The notes under the pieces: model-generated
Seen by the model: the letters and a program-made list of their open reading frames with translations, nothing else
What the model was told of the DNA's origin: nothing
Database searches by the model: none
Shown: positions 9,217-17,191 of the stretch, one piece after another
Layout: each line of letters starts with the position of its first letter
Position numbering within the stretch: position 1 is the stretch's first letter
NCBI RefSeq assembly: GCF_000443995.1
Contig: NZ_AUMC01000008.1
Coordinates: forward strand, 62,001 to 126,000
Direction of reading: 5' to 3'
DNA from: Bacteriovorax sp. BAL6_X
Lineage (GTDB): Bacteria > Bdellovibrionota > Bacteriovoracia > Bacteriovoracales > Bacteriovoracaceae
Length of the DNA stretch: 64,000 nucleotides
Translations under genes and position numbers: made by a program

Positions 9217-9936
9217 TTAACCAATAACTTTTCGCGTTAGAAATTTTAAGTCACCTTCTGAAATAAGATTCTTTGGAACATTCGCTACTAATTCACGAGC
9301 AAAGTCTAAACGGTCTTGATCAATTGGAGTATCAATTAAGAACTCGAATTCTTCTTCATGAGTCAATGGCTTATCAGAGCTTCTTACATTAAGAACTTTC
9401 CCTGTTTGAATCCCTTCACCATCAGTCCATTCAAGAATAGAATCCATCATAAGAATTTGAATCTTAGAAATTTCCCCATCTCTATGATGCCAAATGAAAA
9501 TTTCAAATGGCCCATCACAACGCAGCCATGTCTTTAAACCTACAGGAAGCTCAAGTTGTTCATCATATTCGTGAATCGGTCTAAGGTTTTTCGACACATT
9601 TGCTATTGAAAGAAAATTTAATAAGGTTTTATCGAAGATATCATCTTTAATGAATTCAATTCCAAGATTATCTTTTTCAACTCTTTTTACTTGGCATTTT
9701 ACTTTTACTTTTTGGTCATACCAGTGGATCTCACCAGAGAAATTTTCATCCATTTGAGCACCCATATCACCATCATTTAGTGTCAAACTCATACCACCAT
9801 ATGAAATATCTCGAACTTGATAATTTTTTGAATTATCATCTCTTTTAAAAACTAAGTAACTGAACGGAAAACGTGGAAATACACGCTTTTCAATAGATTG
9901 GTGACCAGTTTTAATAAGATTGAGATGCTTTTTCAT
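9217..9936 (-). CDS. PilZ-domain protein
   Basis: A 239-residue soluble protein. The N-terminal about 110 residues form a PilZ domain: KRVFPRFPF supplies RxxxR (Arg18, Arg22) and VRDISYGGMSL supplies D/NxSxxG (Asp43, Ser45, Gly48), the two motifs that bind cyclic di-GMP. Both are intact, so ligand binding is likely. The C-terminal half (about 115-239) is not recognised. No membrane segment is seen. It is probably a cyclic-di-GMP effector for motility, surface behaviour or predation. It is monocistronic; the divergent neighbour is pgsA. Confidence 0.85.
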   Translation of the reverse strand: MKKHLNLIKTGHQSIEKRVFPRFPFSYLVFKRDDNSKNYQVRDISYGGMSLTLNDGDMGAQMDENFSGEIHWYDQKVKVKCQVKRVEKDNLGIEFIKDDIFDKTLLNFLSIANVSKNLRPIHEYDEQLELPVGLKTWLRCDGPFEIFIWHHRDGEISKIQILMMDSILEWTDGEGIQTGKVLNVRSSDKPLTHEEEFEFLIDTPIDQDRLDFARELVANVPKNLISEGDLKFLTRKVIG

Positions 9937-10047
9937 AACTCGAGTTATCCTTTTATTCGATTTAAGTAATTTATATTAATTATTATAGACGTTTATGGGC
10001 CGAAGGTTTAAAGTTTAATAAATAGGAAAAATCTTCATTGAGTATAT

Positions 10048-10701
10048 ATGTCAGAAAAAAATACGCAAAATACAGTCTCACAAAAAGAAATCCTCAGCGA
10101 ATGGGAAATCGACAATCTACCAAACCGCCTCACAATCTTTCGAGTGGCACTTATTCCAGTAATTTGTCTGACTCTTTACCTCTGTTTATTTGAAGAAAAT
10201 ATTTTTAAGGCCACAGTGAAAACACTTGGCTATATTGCGGCCTGGACTTTTGTGCTGGCCTCGATAACAGATTTCTTTGATGGTTATATTGCCAGAAGGA
10301 GAAATATTGTTACAGTCTTTGGCTCGTTTCTTGATCCAATCGCGGATAAATTCCTAGTTGTTTCTTCTCTAATTCTTTTACAGGCCCTAGATCGCGTCAA
10401 CGTGATTGTTGTCATAGTCCTTGTTTTACGTGAAATGTATATGACAGCACTTCGTCTTCTAGCAATGGAAAAGGGACTAAAAGTAAGTGTTAACCAACTT
10501 GGTAAATGGAAGACAACATTTCAAATGATGGCCATTCCAATGCTTATGGCCTGGGATAAACCATTTGGCTTCTCTTTCCCTCTAGTGGGAACAATACTCA
10601 TTTACCTTTCATTTGTCTTTTCAGTATTCTCGGCCCTAGTCTATACCTTTGGTCTTTTTAAGAAGATCTCAGAGGTCAGAAAAGAACGAAAACAAAAGTA
10701 A
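10048..10701 (+). CDS. pgsA: CDP-diacylglycerol--glycerol-3-phosphate 3-phosphatidyltransferase
   Basis: A 217-residue integral membrane enzyme that makes phosphatidylglycerol-phosphate, the committed step toward phosphatidylglycerol and cardiolipin. The CDP-alcohol phosphotransferase signature D-x2-DG-x2-AR-x8-G-x3-D-x3-D is complete (TDFFDGYIARR ... GSFLDPIADKF). Four to six hydrophobic helices are visible, as is a family-typical LPNRLTIFRV start. The N-terminus carries about 20 extra polar residues. It lies 13 nt upstream of serB and is probably co-transcribed with it. No strong ribosome site is seen directly before the ATG. Confidence 0.93.
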   Translation: MSEKNTQNTVSQKEILSEWEIDNLPNRLTIFRVALIPVICLTLYLCLFEENIFKATVKTLGYIAAWTFVLASITDFFDGYIARRRNIVTVFGSFLDPIADKFLVVSSLILLQALDRVNVIVVIVLVLREMYMTALRLLAMEKGLKVSVNQLGKWKTTFQMMAIPMLMAWDKPFGFSFPLVGTILIYLSFVFSVFSALVYTFGLFKKISEVRKERKQK

Positions 10702-10714
10702 AGGATTAAACATC

Positions 10715-11908
10715 ATGGAAGATAGCTTGAAAGAAATTATTATCACAGTTTCTGGTCAAGACAGACCAGGTATTACCGCAAGTCTTATGAAAGTAATCAG
10801 TGAGAACAAGACTGATATTACAGATATCAACCAGGCCATCACTCATAATTTACTTTCTCTTTCTTTTGTCATCAAAGTGGGAAAAGAGAAGAATGAAAAT
10901 CAAAATGTTTTAAAAGAACTACTTTTTACGGCCCACGAAATGGGACTAAAACTTGAGTATTCAGTTATAGGTAAAGAGACGACTTATAAGACGCCTTATA
11001 ATAGCTTTATTCTTAATTGCGTCGCGCCTAAGAAAATTTCAGCAGACTTCATCTCTGATGTGGCCCAATGCCTGGCCATCAACGGTATAAATATTTATCG
11101 TATTGATAATGTTTCTAAAGAAGGCTTTAACTCACTAGAAGTCCTAACAGATGTTCCAGAGAAGGTCGCTTTAAACAAGGTAAAGTCCGATCTACTTAAT
11201 ATAAGCAATGACCATCATACAGATATTGCCTTTATCCGTGATGACGTCTTTAGAAGATCAAAGAGACTCATCGTCTTTGATATGGACTCAACTCTTATCC
11301 AGGCAGAAGTCATTGACGAGCTTGCCAAAGTTCACGGAATAGGGGCCAAGGTTTCAGAAATCACAGAAAGGGCCATGAATGGTGAAATCGACTTTAATCA
11401 ATCATTAATTGAAAGAGTCTCGCACCTCAAGGGCCTAAGTGAAAAAACTCTTCAAGATATCTCACTCAATCTTCCACTTACTGATGGAGTTGAAGATTTT
11501 ATTCGCACAGTGAAGAAATATGGTTACAAGGTTGCTGTCATCTCAGGTGGCTTTACTTACTTTGCCAACCATCTAAAAGAAAAATTAGATCTAGACTACG
11601 CCTTTGCCAATGAACTAGAAATTGAAGGCGGAGAACTAACTGGTCGAGTAAAGGGTACAATCATCAATGCAGACCAGAAGGCAGTTCTTGTAAATTTAAT
11701 TGCACAGCAAGAAAATATCTCACTTGAACAAGTTGTTGCTATTGGAGATGGGGCCAATGATCTACCAATGCTAGCACAGGCCGGACTAGGAATTGCTTTC
11801 CATGCCAAAGACATTGTGCGTAAAAATGCTCAAAACCATATGAGCCATGGCCCAATGACGTCAATTCTTTATTTCTTAGGCATACCTGGAGTCGATTCAA
11901 AACAATAA
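10715..11908 (+). CDS. serB: Phosphoserine phosphatase SerB with N-terminal ACT domains
   Basis: The 397-residue product catalyses the last step of serine synthesis, phosphoserine to serine. The N-terminus has one clear ACT domain (VSGQDRPGIT at about 13-22) and a second ACT-like domain (about 90-165). The HAD phosphatase core follows: DMDSTLIQAEVIDELA (nucleophile and acid aspartates), SGGFTYFA, and GDGANDLPMLAQAG. I choose the ATG at 10715 because an AAAGGA ribosome site lies just upstream and the ORF extension to 10649 runs inside pgsA. Two ACT modules before the HAD domain are known from some SerB proteins such as mycobacterial SerB2, where serine binds; feedback control is therefore plausible. 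Confidence 0.94.
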   Translation: MEDSLKEIIITVSGQDRPGITASLMKVISENKTDITDINQAITHNLLSLSFVIKVGKEKNENQNVLKELLFTAHEMGLKLEYSVIGKETTYKTPYNSFILNCVAPKKISADFISDVAQCLAINGINIYRIDNVSKEGFNSLEVLTDVPEKVALNKVKSDLLNISNDHHTDIAFIRDDVFRRSKRLIVFDMDSTLIQAEVIDELAKVHGIGAKVSEITERAMNGEIDFNQSLIERVSHLKGLSEKTLQDISLNLPLTDGVEDFIRTVKKYGYKVAVISGGFTYFANHLKEKLDLDYAFANELEIEGGELTGRVKGTIINADQKAVLVNLIAQQENISLEQVVAIGDGANDLPMLAQAGLGIAFHAKDIVRKNAQNHMSHGPMTSILYFLGIPGVDSKQ

Positions 11909-12001
11909 GTATTGTCGTCATTAAGTAAATTTCTGGTGAACGAGTTAACAAAAGCTTAATTTTTCATTGGCGGGCAAAAACTAATTTGATAAAAAGCTCT
12001 T

Positions 12002-12346
12002 ATGCGTGAAATGTTACAATCAAAAATTCACAAGGCCGTTGTTACACAGGCCGACCTAAACTATATTGGCTCTATTACTATTGACGAAGAGCTACTCGAG
12101 TTAGTTGACTTATGGCCAGGCCAAAAGGTACTTATCGTCTCAAATACAAACGGAGCACGCCTTGAAACTTATGTAATCAAAGGAGAGCGTGGTTCCGGAG
12201 AAATTTGCTTAAATGGAGCGGCCGCCCACCTTATCAACGTAGGCCACGAAGTTATCATCATCGGTTTTCAAATGACTGATCAAAAAGATATCAGGCCAAA
12301 GCAGATCTTAGTCGATAAAAATAATAAGTTTATTCAATATCTCTAA
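12002..12346 (+). CDS. panD: Aspartate 1-decarboxylase PanD
   Basis: A 114-residue proenzyme that converts L-aspartate to beta-alanine for pantothenate and coenzyme A synthesis. It self-cleaves at Gly23-Ser24 (YIGSITID) to create the pyruvoyl cofactor. The family features MLQSKIHKAVVT and LNGAAAHLINVGHEVIIIGF are present, and the length is somewhat shorter than E. coli PanD (126). The ATG at 12002 keeps the typical four residues before the first ML. No Shine-Dalgarno sequence is visible. The ORF stands between serB and an LRR gene on the same strand. Confidence 0.95.
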   Translation: MREMLQSKIHKAVVTQADLNYIGSITIDEELLELVDLWPGQKVLIVSNTNGARLETYVIKGERGSGEICLNGAAAHLINVGHEVIIIGFQMTDQKDIRPKQILVDKNNKFIQYL

Positions 12347-12375
12347 ATTTTGTAAGCATATGTTACAATAGTGAC

Positions 12376-12936
12376 ATGTTGATCAAGCTAAGTAAGAAGC
12401 AGACTACTTTTGAGGCCAGCAAGGATATTGCTGAATTTTCAAGATTAGAAACACTTGAAATCTCTGCTAAACATACATGTCATATTATAATCGACTGCGG
12501 TGAACTCTCTGCTTTAAAGAAACTCTATATCTATGCAGATGGAGCACTTGGACAATGCCTTCTAACTCTCAAAAGTGCTCAAAATCTTGAAGTTTTAAAA
12601 CTAAAAGGAATTAGTGGTTCTCATGAATTAAGAGCAGGCCATCTTAAAAACTTAAAAATTCTCCAACTAGCAAATTGCAACCTCAATACAATTCCAAATT
12701 GGTGTTGTGAACAAAGAAAGCTCGAATCTCTTGAATTACAAAATAATCTATTAGAAAGCCTCCCAAATGAATTCGAATGGCTTACGGGACTTAGGCGACT
12801 TAATATCGATAATAATCTATTCCAAGAAGTACCAAGAGTTTTAGCAAACCTAGAAAAGCTTAACCATTTATCGTGTGATCGCAATAGAATCACTGATGAG
12901 AACCTTTTTAATTTTAAGAAATTAAAAAATAGCTAA
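12376..12936 (+). CDS. Leucine-rich-repeat protein
   Basis: A 186-residue soluble protein without signal peptide. From about residue 60 it is built of leucine-rich repeats of the LxxLxLxxNxLxxIP type, for example LKILQLANCNLNTIP, LESLELQNNLLESLP and LRRLNIDNNLFQEVP, about 23 residues each. The N-terminal repeats are more divergent. LRR proteins bind proteins; the partner is unknown. There is no ribosome site, but TACAAT ends 7 nt upstream of the ATG, suggesting a leaderless transcript. The last 4 nt overlap the convergent cyclic-nucleotide-binding gene. Confidence 0.82.
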   Translation: MLIKLSKKQTTFEASKDIAEFSRLETLEISAKHTCHIIIDCGELSALKKLYIYADGALGQCLLTLKSAQNLEVLKLKGISGSHELRAGHLKNLKILQLANCNLNTIPNWCCEQRKLESLELQNNLLESLPNEFEWLTGLRRLNIDNNLFQEVPRVLANLEKLNHLSCDRNRITDENLFNFKKLKNS

Positions 12937-13292
12937 ACTTCTGGCCTAGTACGGCCAGAGGCCTTTCGAATACGATCTATTAAAGTTTCCAATAGATTTC
13001 GAAACCACTTAGGCTGTTTACTGAGATAAACTTCAAATTTAACAGAAGGAATAACAATTAGTTTAGAATTTGTTAGGGCCTTAATCGTAGCACAGCGAGG
13101 GCCACCATCGAAGAAGCTCATCTCCCCGACTAACTCTCCAGGAAAAATCGTTCCAATCTTAACCTCTTGATTATTTCTAACTTTAAAGACACCCAGTGTC
13201 CCCTCTTCAAGGATATACACTTCAGTACTCTCATCCCCTTCTCGAATCAGATATTGATCAGCATTAATGAATAAATTTGACGGACTACTCAT
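12933..13292 (-). CDS. Stand-alone cyclic-nucleotide-binding domain protein (copy 2)
   Basis: The 119-residue protein is a single CAP_ED cyclic-nucleotide-binding domain with no DNA-binding or enzymatic partner domain. The phosphate-binding cassette is preserved (PGELVGEMSFFDGGPRCATIKA with Glu and Arg in place), after REGDESTEVYILEEGTLGVF. It is clearly a paralogue of the next gene upstream, with the same order of motifs and a very similar C-terminal helix (KQPKWFRNLLETLIDRIR versus RPKWLQSMMKTLADRLR). It is 12 nt downstream of that copy. The ligand, cAMP, cGMP or none, is not decided by sequence. Confidence 0.88.
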   Translation of the reverse strand: MSSPSNLFINADQYLIREGDESTEVYILEEGTLGVFKVRNNQEVKIGTIFPGELVGEMSFFDGGPRCATIKALTNSKLIVIPSVKFEVYLSKQPKWFRNLLETLIDRIRKASGRTRPEV

Positions 13293-13304
13293 AACTAGGC
13301 CCTT

Positions 13305-13652
13305 CTACACTTTGATTTTTTCGTTAGTTGATCGAAGTCTATCGGCCAAAGTCTTCATCATACTCTGTAACCACTTAGGTCTTGAGTCTATAAATTCATT
13401 AAATTTTTGAGCATCGAAGATTTCAAGTTCACAATCTGTAATGGCCTTCACAGTTGCGCAACGTTTTCCTTTATCAAGAAAGCTTACTTCACCAACAAAC
13501 TCACCACTATAAATTGTTCCAATTTGCTTTTCTTCACCATCAATTTTTTTAAAAACAGCGAGAGTTCCTTCTTTCAGAAGATACATACAATTACTTTCCT
13601 CGCCTTCATTGATAATGGCCTCCCCAGGAATAATATGAATTGTCTCTCTCAT
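13305..13652 (-). CDS. Stand-alone cyclic-nucleotide-binding domain protein (copy 1)
   Basis: A 115-residue single cyclic-nucleotide-binding domain. EGEESNCMYLLKEGTLAVF and SGEFVGEVSFLDKGKRCATVKA supply the beta-barrel and phosphate-binding cassette, including the conserved Glu and Arg. It lies 15 nt downstream of lplA and 12 nt upstream of its paralogue, so the three form one transcript. A GGAGC ribosome site precedes the ATG. Such lone domains act as sensors that dock on partners or as subunits; none is encoded next door except the paralogue, which suggests a heterodimer. Confidence 0.88.
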   Translation of the reverse strand: MRETIHIIPGEAIINEGEESNCMYLLKEGTLAVFKKIDGEEKQIGTIYSGEFVGEVSFLDKGKRCATVKAITDCELEIFDAQKFNEFIDSRPKWLQSMMKTLADRLRSTNEKIKV

Positions 13653-13667
13653 TTCAGCTCCGAAAAT

Positions 13668-14624
13668 TTAAACAAAGAGAATACGATGACATTGCTCAAC
13701 AAATTCACTCTGCTGTTCAGTTAAATTAAGCTCAAGTCTATTTAAATAATAATCCTTGTCGACAATTAGATCAATCAAAGAAGGATTTTCTGGCTCACAT
13801 GAGATAATTTTCGCATACTTTGCAGTTACTAAGAAGTCATCACACATAAAGGAGAACTTAGGCGTTGCTCCATAAACCCATTCCCAACTCATATTAGTTT
13901 GAATCTTTTCCATAAGTGATTCAATGGAACAGATATCTTGCTCAAATAGCTCAAAGCTGTCACTTTTAGAATCATAACTAACCTCAAAGGATTGCTTAAT
14001 AGAGTCAACGATTGAAGATTCTGTAATAGCAGCATTAACTTCTTTTAAATTTATCACTTTTGAAGGAACAGACTTAACACCCATTGCCGATTCAGCAGTC
14101 AACTTAGAGCGCAGCAGCTCATTTAACTGGTTTAGATTAGCATCAATTAAAAGTGTGCCATGATGAAGAGCACTATGCTTCGTTTCTTTAAAAGCACAAC
14201 CAGATATCTTATAATCAACATTTTCATGGTGGAGCCTAAGATCATGGCGTTCATTTTCAAAAGCATTAATCCCTAGTGACCTAAGTCCACTAACTACGAT
14301 GGATGCATTCTTGGATTTATCATAAGATGTCTTTGGACTAATGAATGAGTAATTAATATTTCCCAGATCGTGGTAAACACATCCACCACCACTTTGTCTT
14401 CTTACCAAATTGATACCAAGCTCTCTGATTTTTTTCACCTGACACTCTAACCATGGGTTTTGAAACTTCCCCATAACAATGCTTGGAGCACTCTTCCATA
14501 TAATAAGAATTTGCTCCAGGCTACTTTCAGATTGATGCTTGCGAAATAGATAATCTTCAAACGCCAAGTTAACATAAGGGTTTGTTGAGTGAATATAGTA
14601 GAACTTAATAGAAGGAGTGATCAT
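13668..14624 (-). CDS. lplA: Lipoate-protein ligase A family protein
   Basis: A 318-residue cytoplasmic ligase/transferase that attaches lipoate or octanoate to lysine of 2-oxoacid dehydrogenase E2 and GcvH proteins. Recognised motifs are RRQSGGGCVYHDLGNINYSF (about 74-94) and the lysine-containing KISGCAFKE, followed by HHGTLLIDANLNQL. A C-terminal extension of about 70 residues suits bacterial LplA, in which a C-terminal domain is needed for the adenylation step. The gene overlaps none of its neighbours; the next upstream gene ends 11 nt away. LipM-type octanoyltransferases are similar and cannot be wholly excluded. Confidence 0.88.
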   Translation of the reverse strand: MITPSIKFYYIHSTNPYVNLAFEDYLFRKHQSESSLEQILIIWKSAPSIVMGKFQNPWLECQVKKIRELGINLVRRQSGGGCVYHDLGNINYSFISPKTSYDKSKNASIVVSGLRSLGINAFENERHDLRLHHENVDYKISGCAFKETKHSALHHGTLLIDANLNQLNELLRSKLTAESAMGVKSVPSKVINLKEVNAAITESSIVDSIKQSFEVSYDSKSDSFELFEQDICSIESLMEKIQTNMSWEWVYGATPKFSFMCDDFLVTAKYAKIISCEPENPSLIDLIVDKDYYLNRLELNLTEQQSEFVEQCHRILFV

Positions 14625-14635
14625 GCGCTAATGTA

Positions 14636-15052
14636 TCATTCCTCACTTAATCTTTGAGTAATGCTAGTATCAAGTTCACTTACATCAAATTCCTTAAGCG
14701 CACGTGTTGATTTTCGACAAAGCTTAAGCTTTTCTTGTAGTCCTTTACTTTGATCCGGAAAAGAATCATCTTGAAGCTCAATCTCTTCGATCGTTTGCTC
14801 TAGTGGTGCACAACCATTCTTTAAGATAACAAAAGAGAGATATTTTGATATAGGAAGCTCTTTCACATTAGTTCGAGAGCTTATATTAGAGATATATTCT
14901 TTACTTTGCTCTCTGAGGGAATCGAGCTGTCTTGACAACTCTAGCTCAGAACTCATAAGTGGACGAGCAAAGGTACTAGAATTAAAAAATGTAAAAATAA
15001 GGGCAAAACTTGTAGTTAATCTCACTAGGCCCAACGAGTCTATTGCTTTCAT
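14636..15052 (-). CDS. Small exported protein, unknown function
   Basis: Not recognised. The 138-residue product starts with a hydrophobic signal-type segment (about 10-29, ending TFARP), then a helical, charged body with two cysteines (NGCAPLEQ and LCRKS), which could form a disulfide. A good AAGGAA ribosome site precedes the ATG. It is 11 nt upstream of lplA and 33 nt downstream of the HAD phosphatase gene on the same strand. Confidence 0.6.
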   Translation of the reverse strand: MKAIDSLGLVRLTTSFALIFTFFNSSTFARPLMSSELELSRQLDSLREQSKEYISNISSRTNVKELPISKYLSFVILKNGCAPLEQTIEEIELQDDSFPDQSKGLQEKLKLCRKSTRALKEFDVSELDTSITQRLSEE

Positions 15053-15085
15053 ATGTAATTCCTTTTACATAGCTGCTATTTTGAC

Positions 15086-16039
15086 TCAATTTGTCTTATT
15101 TGGCAATGACTTAGCAAATTTTAACACCTCAGAAAAACTAGAAGCTAAATACTTCACACCATCAAGTGGATAGCGATTCTTAAGGTGGATTGTTTCGAGA
15201 AGAGGAAAATTAAGTTGATCACTAACCTTATCCCCTACCATATATGAGTTTTTAAGATCGATAGCGAAGTCAAAACATGCCTCAAGAAGCATGCCTGGAT
15301 GTGGTTTCCTTAAAAGAGAATGGTATTTATATTGCCCAACACCTTTAGTGAACTCAAATGGAGCAATATAGAAAGCATCAATTAAATGATGAAGTGATTC
15401 ATTTAAAGCATCATTGAATTTTTCAACATCAGTGTACTCAAACATTCCCTTTGAGACACCTGACTGATTAGTAAGAACCAGTTTAAGTCTTTTCTTATTA
15501 TAATCATCTAAGAGGAATTCGTAAGCGCCAGTAACGAGCTCCAACTCCGAAGTCTTATGTACATATGAATGATCGACATTTAAAATACCATCACGATCCA
15601 AGAATAAGGCCTCTTTATAATCACCAATATTGAAGTATCGATTTAGAATAGGCATGACTTCTCTTGAGAAATCAGGCATCCCAACAGGATCAATTCGGTC
15701 TATAAAGAAAACACCTCCTGCACTATAGTAATCGGCACATACAGAAATATCTCTTACATCTGGAAAGTACTTCTCACATGCTTCGAGTTCATCTCCATTT
15801 AGATTTAATTTTGATAAGTAGTAGTACTCACAATTACCAGTTTTTGGCATATAATAGAGATTAAATATATCTGGCTTCACACTACTTTTAGTCGTAATTA
15901 AAAGAACTTTTTTTCCATCATTTAAAAATCTTCTTAATTGAGAGTCTCCCTCAAACTCATGAATTTCAAACTTAACACAATGACCAAAGCATTTATTTAT
16001 TTCGTCAAAATCTCTTTGGCATAAAACGATATCAAACAT
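15086..16039 (-). CDS. HAD-family phosphatase (GmhB/HisB-like) with unknown N-terminal domain
   Basis: The C-terminal half (from about residue 140) has all HAD motifs of the D,D-heptose-1,7-bisphosphatase / histidinol-phosphatase branch: FLDRDGILNVD with Asp148 and Asp150, LTNQSGVSKG, RKPHPGML and VGDKVSDQ. The cysteine cluster that binds zinc in GmhB and HisB is absent. The N-terminal about 140 residues match nothing I know. I choose the ATG at 16039 because AAAGGA lies 5-6 nt upstream; an ORF extension of seven codons overlaps the preceding gene. It starts 1 nt after that gene's stop codon, so the two are tightly coupled. The substrate may be a sugar phosphate or a 3'-phosphate of nucleic acid (the PNKP phosphatase is a related HAD subfamily); context favours neither strongly. 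Confidence 0.72.
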   Translation of the reverse strand: MFDIVLCQRDFDEINKCFGHCVKFEIHEFEGDSQLRRFLNDGKKVLLITTKSSVKPDIFNLYYMPKTGNCEYYYLSKLNLNGDELEACEKYFPDVRDISVCADYYSAGGVFFIDRIDPVGMPDFSREVMPILNRYFNIGDYKEALFLDRDGILNVDHSYVHKTSELELVTGAYEFLLDDYNKKRLKLVLTNQSGVSKGMFEYTDVEKFNDALNESLHHLIDAFYIAPFEFTKGVGQYKYHSLLRKPHPGMLLEACFDFAIDLKNSYMVGDKVSDQLNFPLLETIHLKNRYPLDGVKYLASSFSEVLKFAKSLPNKTN

Positions 16040-16040
16040 C

Positions 16041-17078
16041 TTAATCCTTTTTGTAATCAAATTTCATCGAACAATTAATCTTATACGATGGGGCCGTGAA
16101 TTTATTCATAGGCTTGACACGAATCTGTAATTTATCCTTTTCAATCTCAATATTAAAAGATGAAATCTCCGGGTTAAGATCACAAATTGAAACCATAGCG
16201 GCCTGGGCATAATTAACAACATGACAAAAGTCTAATTTATAAGTGTTGTGCTTATAAAAACAAATACCTTGTACAACATCTTTATTCCCAAGGCCCATAA
16301 GAGGTAATAATGATGCAATAAACTTATCCTTATCTTTTTCAAGAAGCCCTGAAAATATATTATGATAATGCTTAATGAGGCTTCGATAAAGCTCAAATAA
16401 GTCCTCACGGTCTGCACCTTGCAATTCACCTGGAAGTTGAGTCATTTCCCACTGTGAATCAAATCGGCCACAATACTCTAAATCATAACGCTCATAGAGC
16501 TTCTTATTAAAATGAGAAAATTCTTGATCAATATATTCATTTAAAGTGTGTTGGGTGAAATCAATATCAGAATAAGACTTAAAATACTTTTGAAAAATAC
16601 TCTTGGCACCGGCCGACTTCGTTGTGATATTGGCACCACTCTTTACGAGTTTTAAACTGATAGGAATAATACGAGTTTCATCACGATAGATCACCTGTGC
16701 CACAATATCCGCTTCATGTAATTGAGACTTAATAAGATGGTCACTTAATTTTCCGATGACTGTAATATTCGTGATACTCCCCTTGATATTTTCATTAATC
16801 GAAAGGGCCATCTCTTTAGCAAGTCTTGGTAATTCCTCCAACAGAGTACGAGCATGAAGCCTCAACCAACTTTCATATTCACGCATCATTTTCAATAGTT
16901 CATGATCAATATTCTTAAGAAAATTAGCTTCAATATTATTTAAGGTAGATATCTCTTTAGCGACGAGAAATTCAAATAGATTGCCCTTGATCTCATTTTT
17001 TAAAGCTTCAAGTTGAGTGCGGTTATGAACTTCTTTGAAATTATTAATGAATTGGTTCTTGCCAGAGCTTTTAGACAC
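16041..17078 (-). CDS. Uncharacterised protein with possible PD-(D/E)XK nuclease-like core
   Basis: No named family recognised. The 345-residue soluble protein has a helical N-terminus and then a pattern like restriction-endonuclease folds: GNLFEFLVAKEI with Glu36, HEADIVAQV with Asp124, and PISLKLVKSGANI with Ser141-x-Lys143 16 residues later, followed by a conserved-looking TTKSAG segment. This is the E...D...xLK order of PD-(D/E)XK enzymes with Ser in place of the usual acidic residue. The start is GTG at 17078 behind AAGGAAAA. It is coupled to the HAD phosphatase gene, and no methyltransferase is next to it. The nuclease idea is an inference from one pattern and is weak. Confidence 0.5.
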   Translation of the reverse strand: MSKSSGKNQFINNFKEVHNRTQLEALKNEIKGNLFEFLVAKEISTLNNIEANFLKNIDHELLKMMREYESWLRLHARTLLEELPRLAKEMALSINENIKGSITNITVIGKLSDHLIKSQLHEADIVAQVIYRDETRIIPISLKLVKSGANITTKSAGAKSIFQKYFKSYSDIDFTQHTLNEYIDQEFSHFNKKLYERYDLEYCGRFDSQWEMTQLPGELQGADREDLFELYRSLIKHYHNIFSGLLEKDKDKFIASLLPLMGLGNKDVVQGICFYKHNTYKLDFCHVVNYAQAAMVSICDLNPEISSFNIEIEKDKLQIRVKPMNKFTAPSYKINCSMKFDYKKD

Positions 17079-17122
17079 TTATTTTCCTTAACTCGATAGC
17101 ACATAAAAAAATTTGATCTTTT

Positions 17123-17151
17123 TTGTGGCCAAGTGAGTCTCTCTTTATTAT
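17123..17151 (+). promoter_or_regulatory. Predicted promoter of the pyrB-carAB-pyrF operon
   Basis: TTGTGG (17123-17128), a 17-bp spacer and TATTAT (17146-17151) give a sigma70-type promoter with a start near 17158, about 35 nt upstream of the chosen pyrB ATG. Its position argues against an earlier pyrB start at 17123. Confidence 0.5.
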
Positions 17152-17191
17152 TCTTTCTTCAATAAATGTATCTCAACACTACTGGAATGTC

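Noticed and set aside
12941-12958. CTGGCC/GGCCAG hairpin at the junction of the LRR and cyclic-nucleotide-binding genes
   Set aside because: It lies inside the coding end of the convergent gene and lacks an adjacent T-run on either strand.
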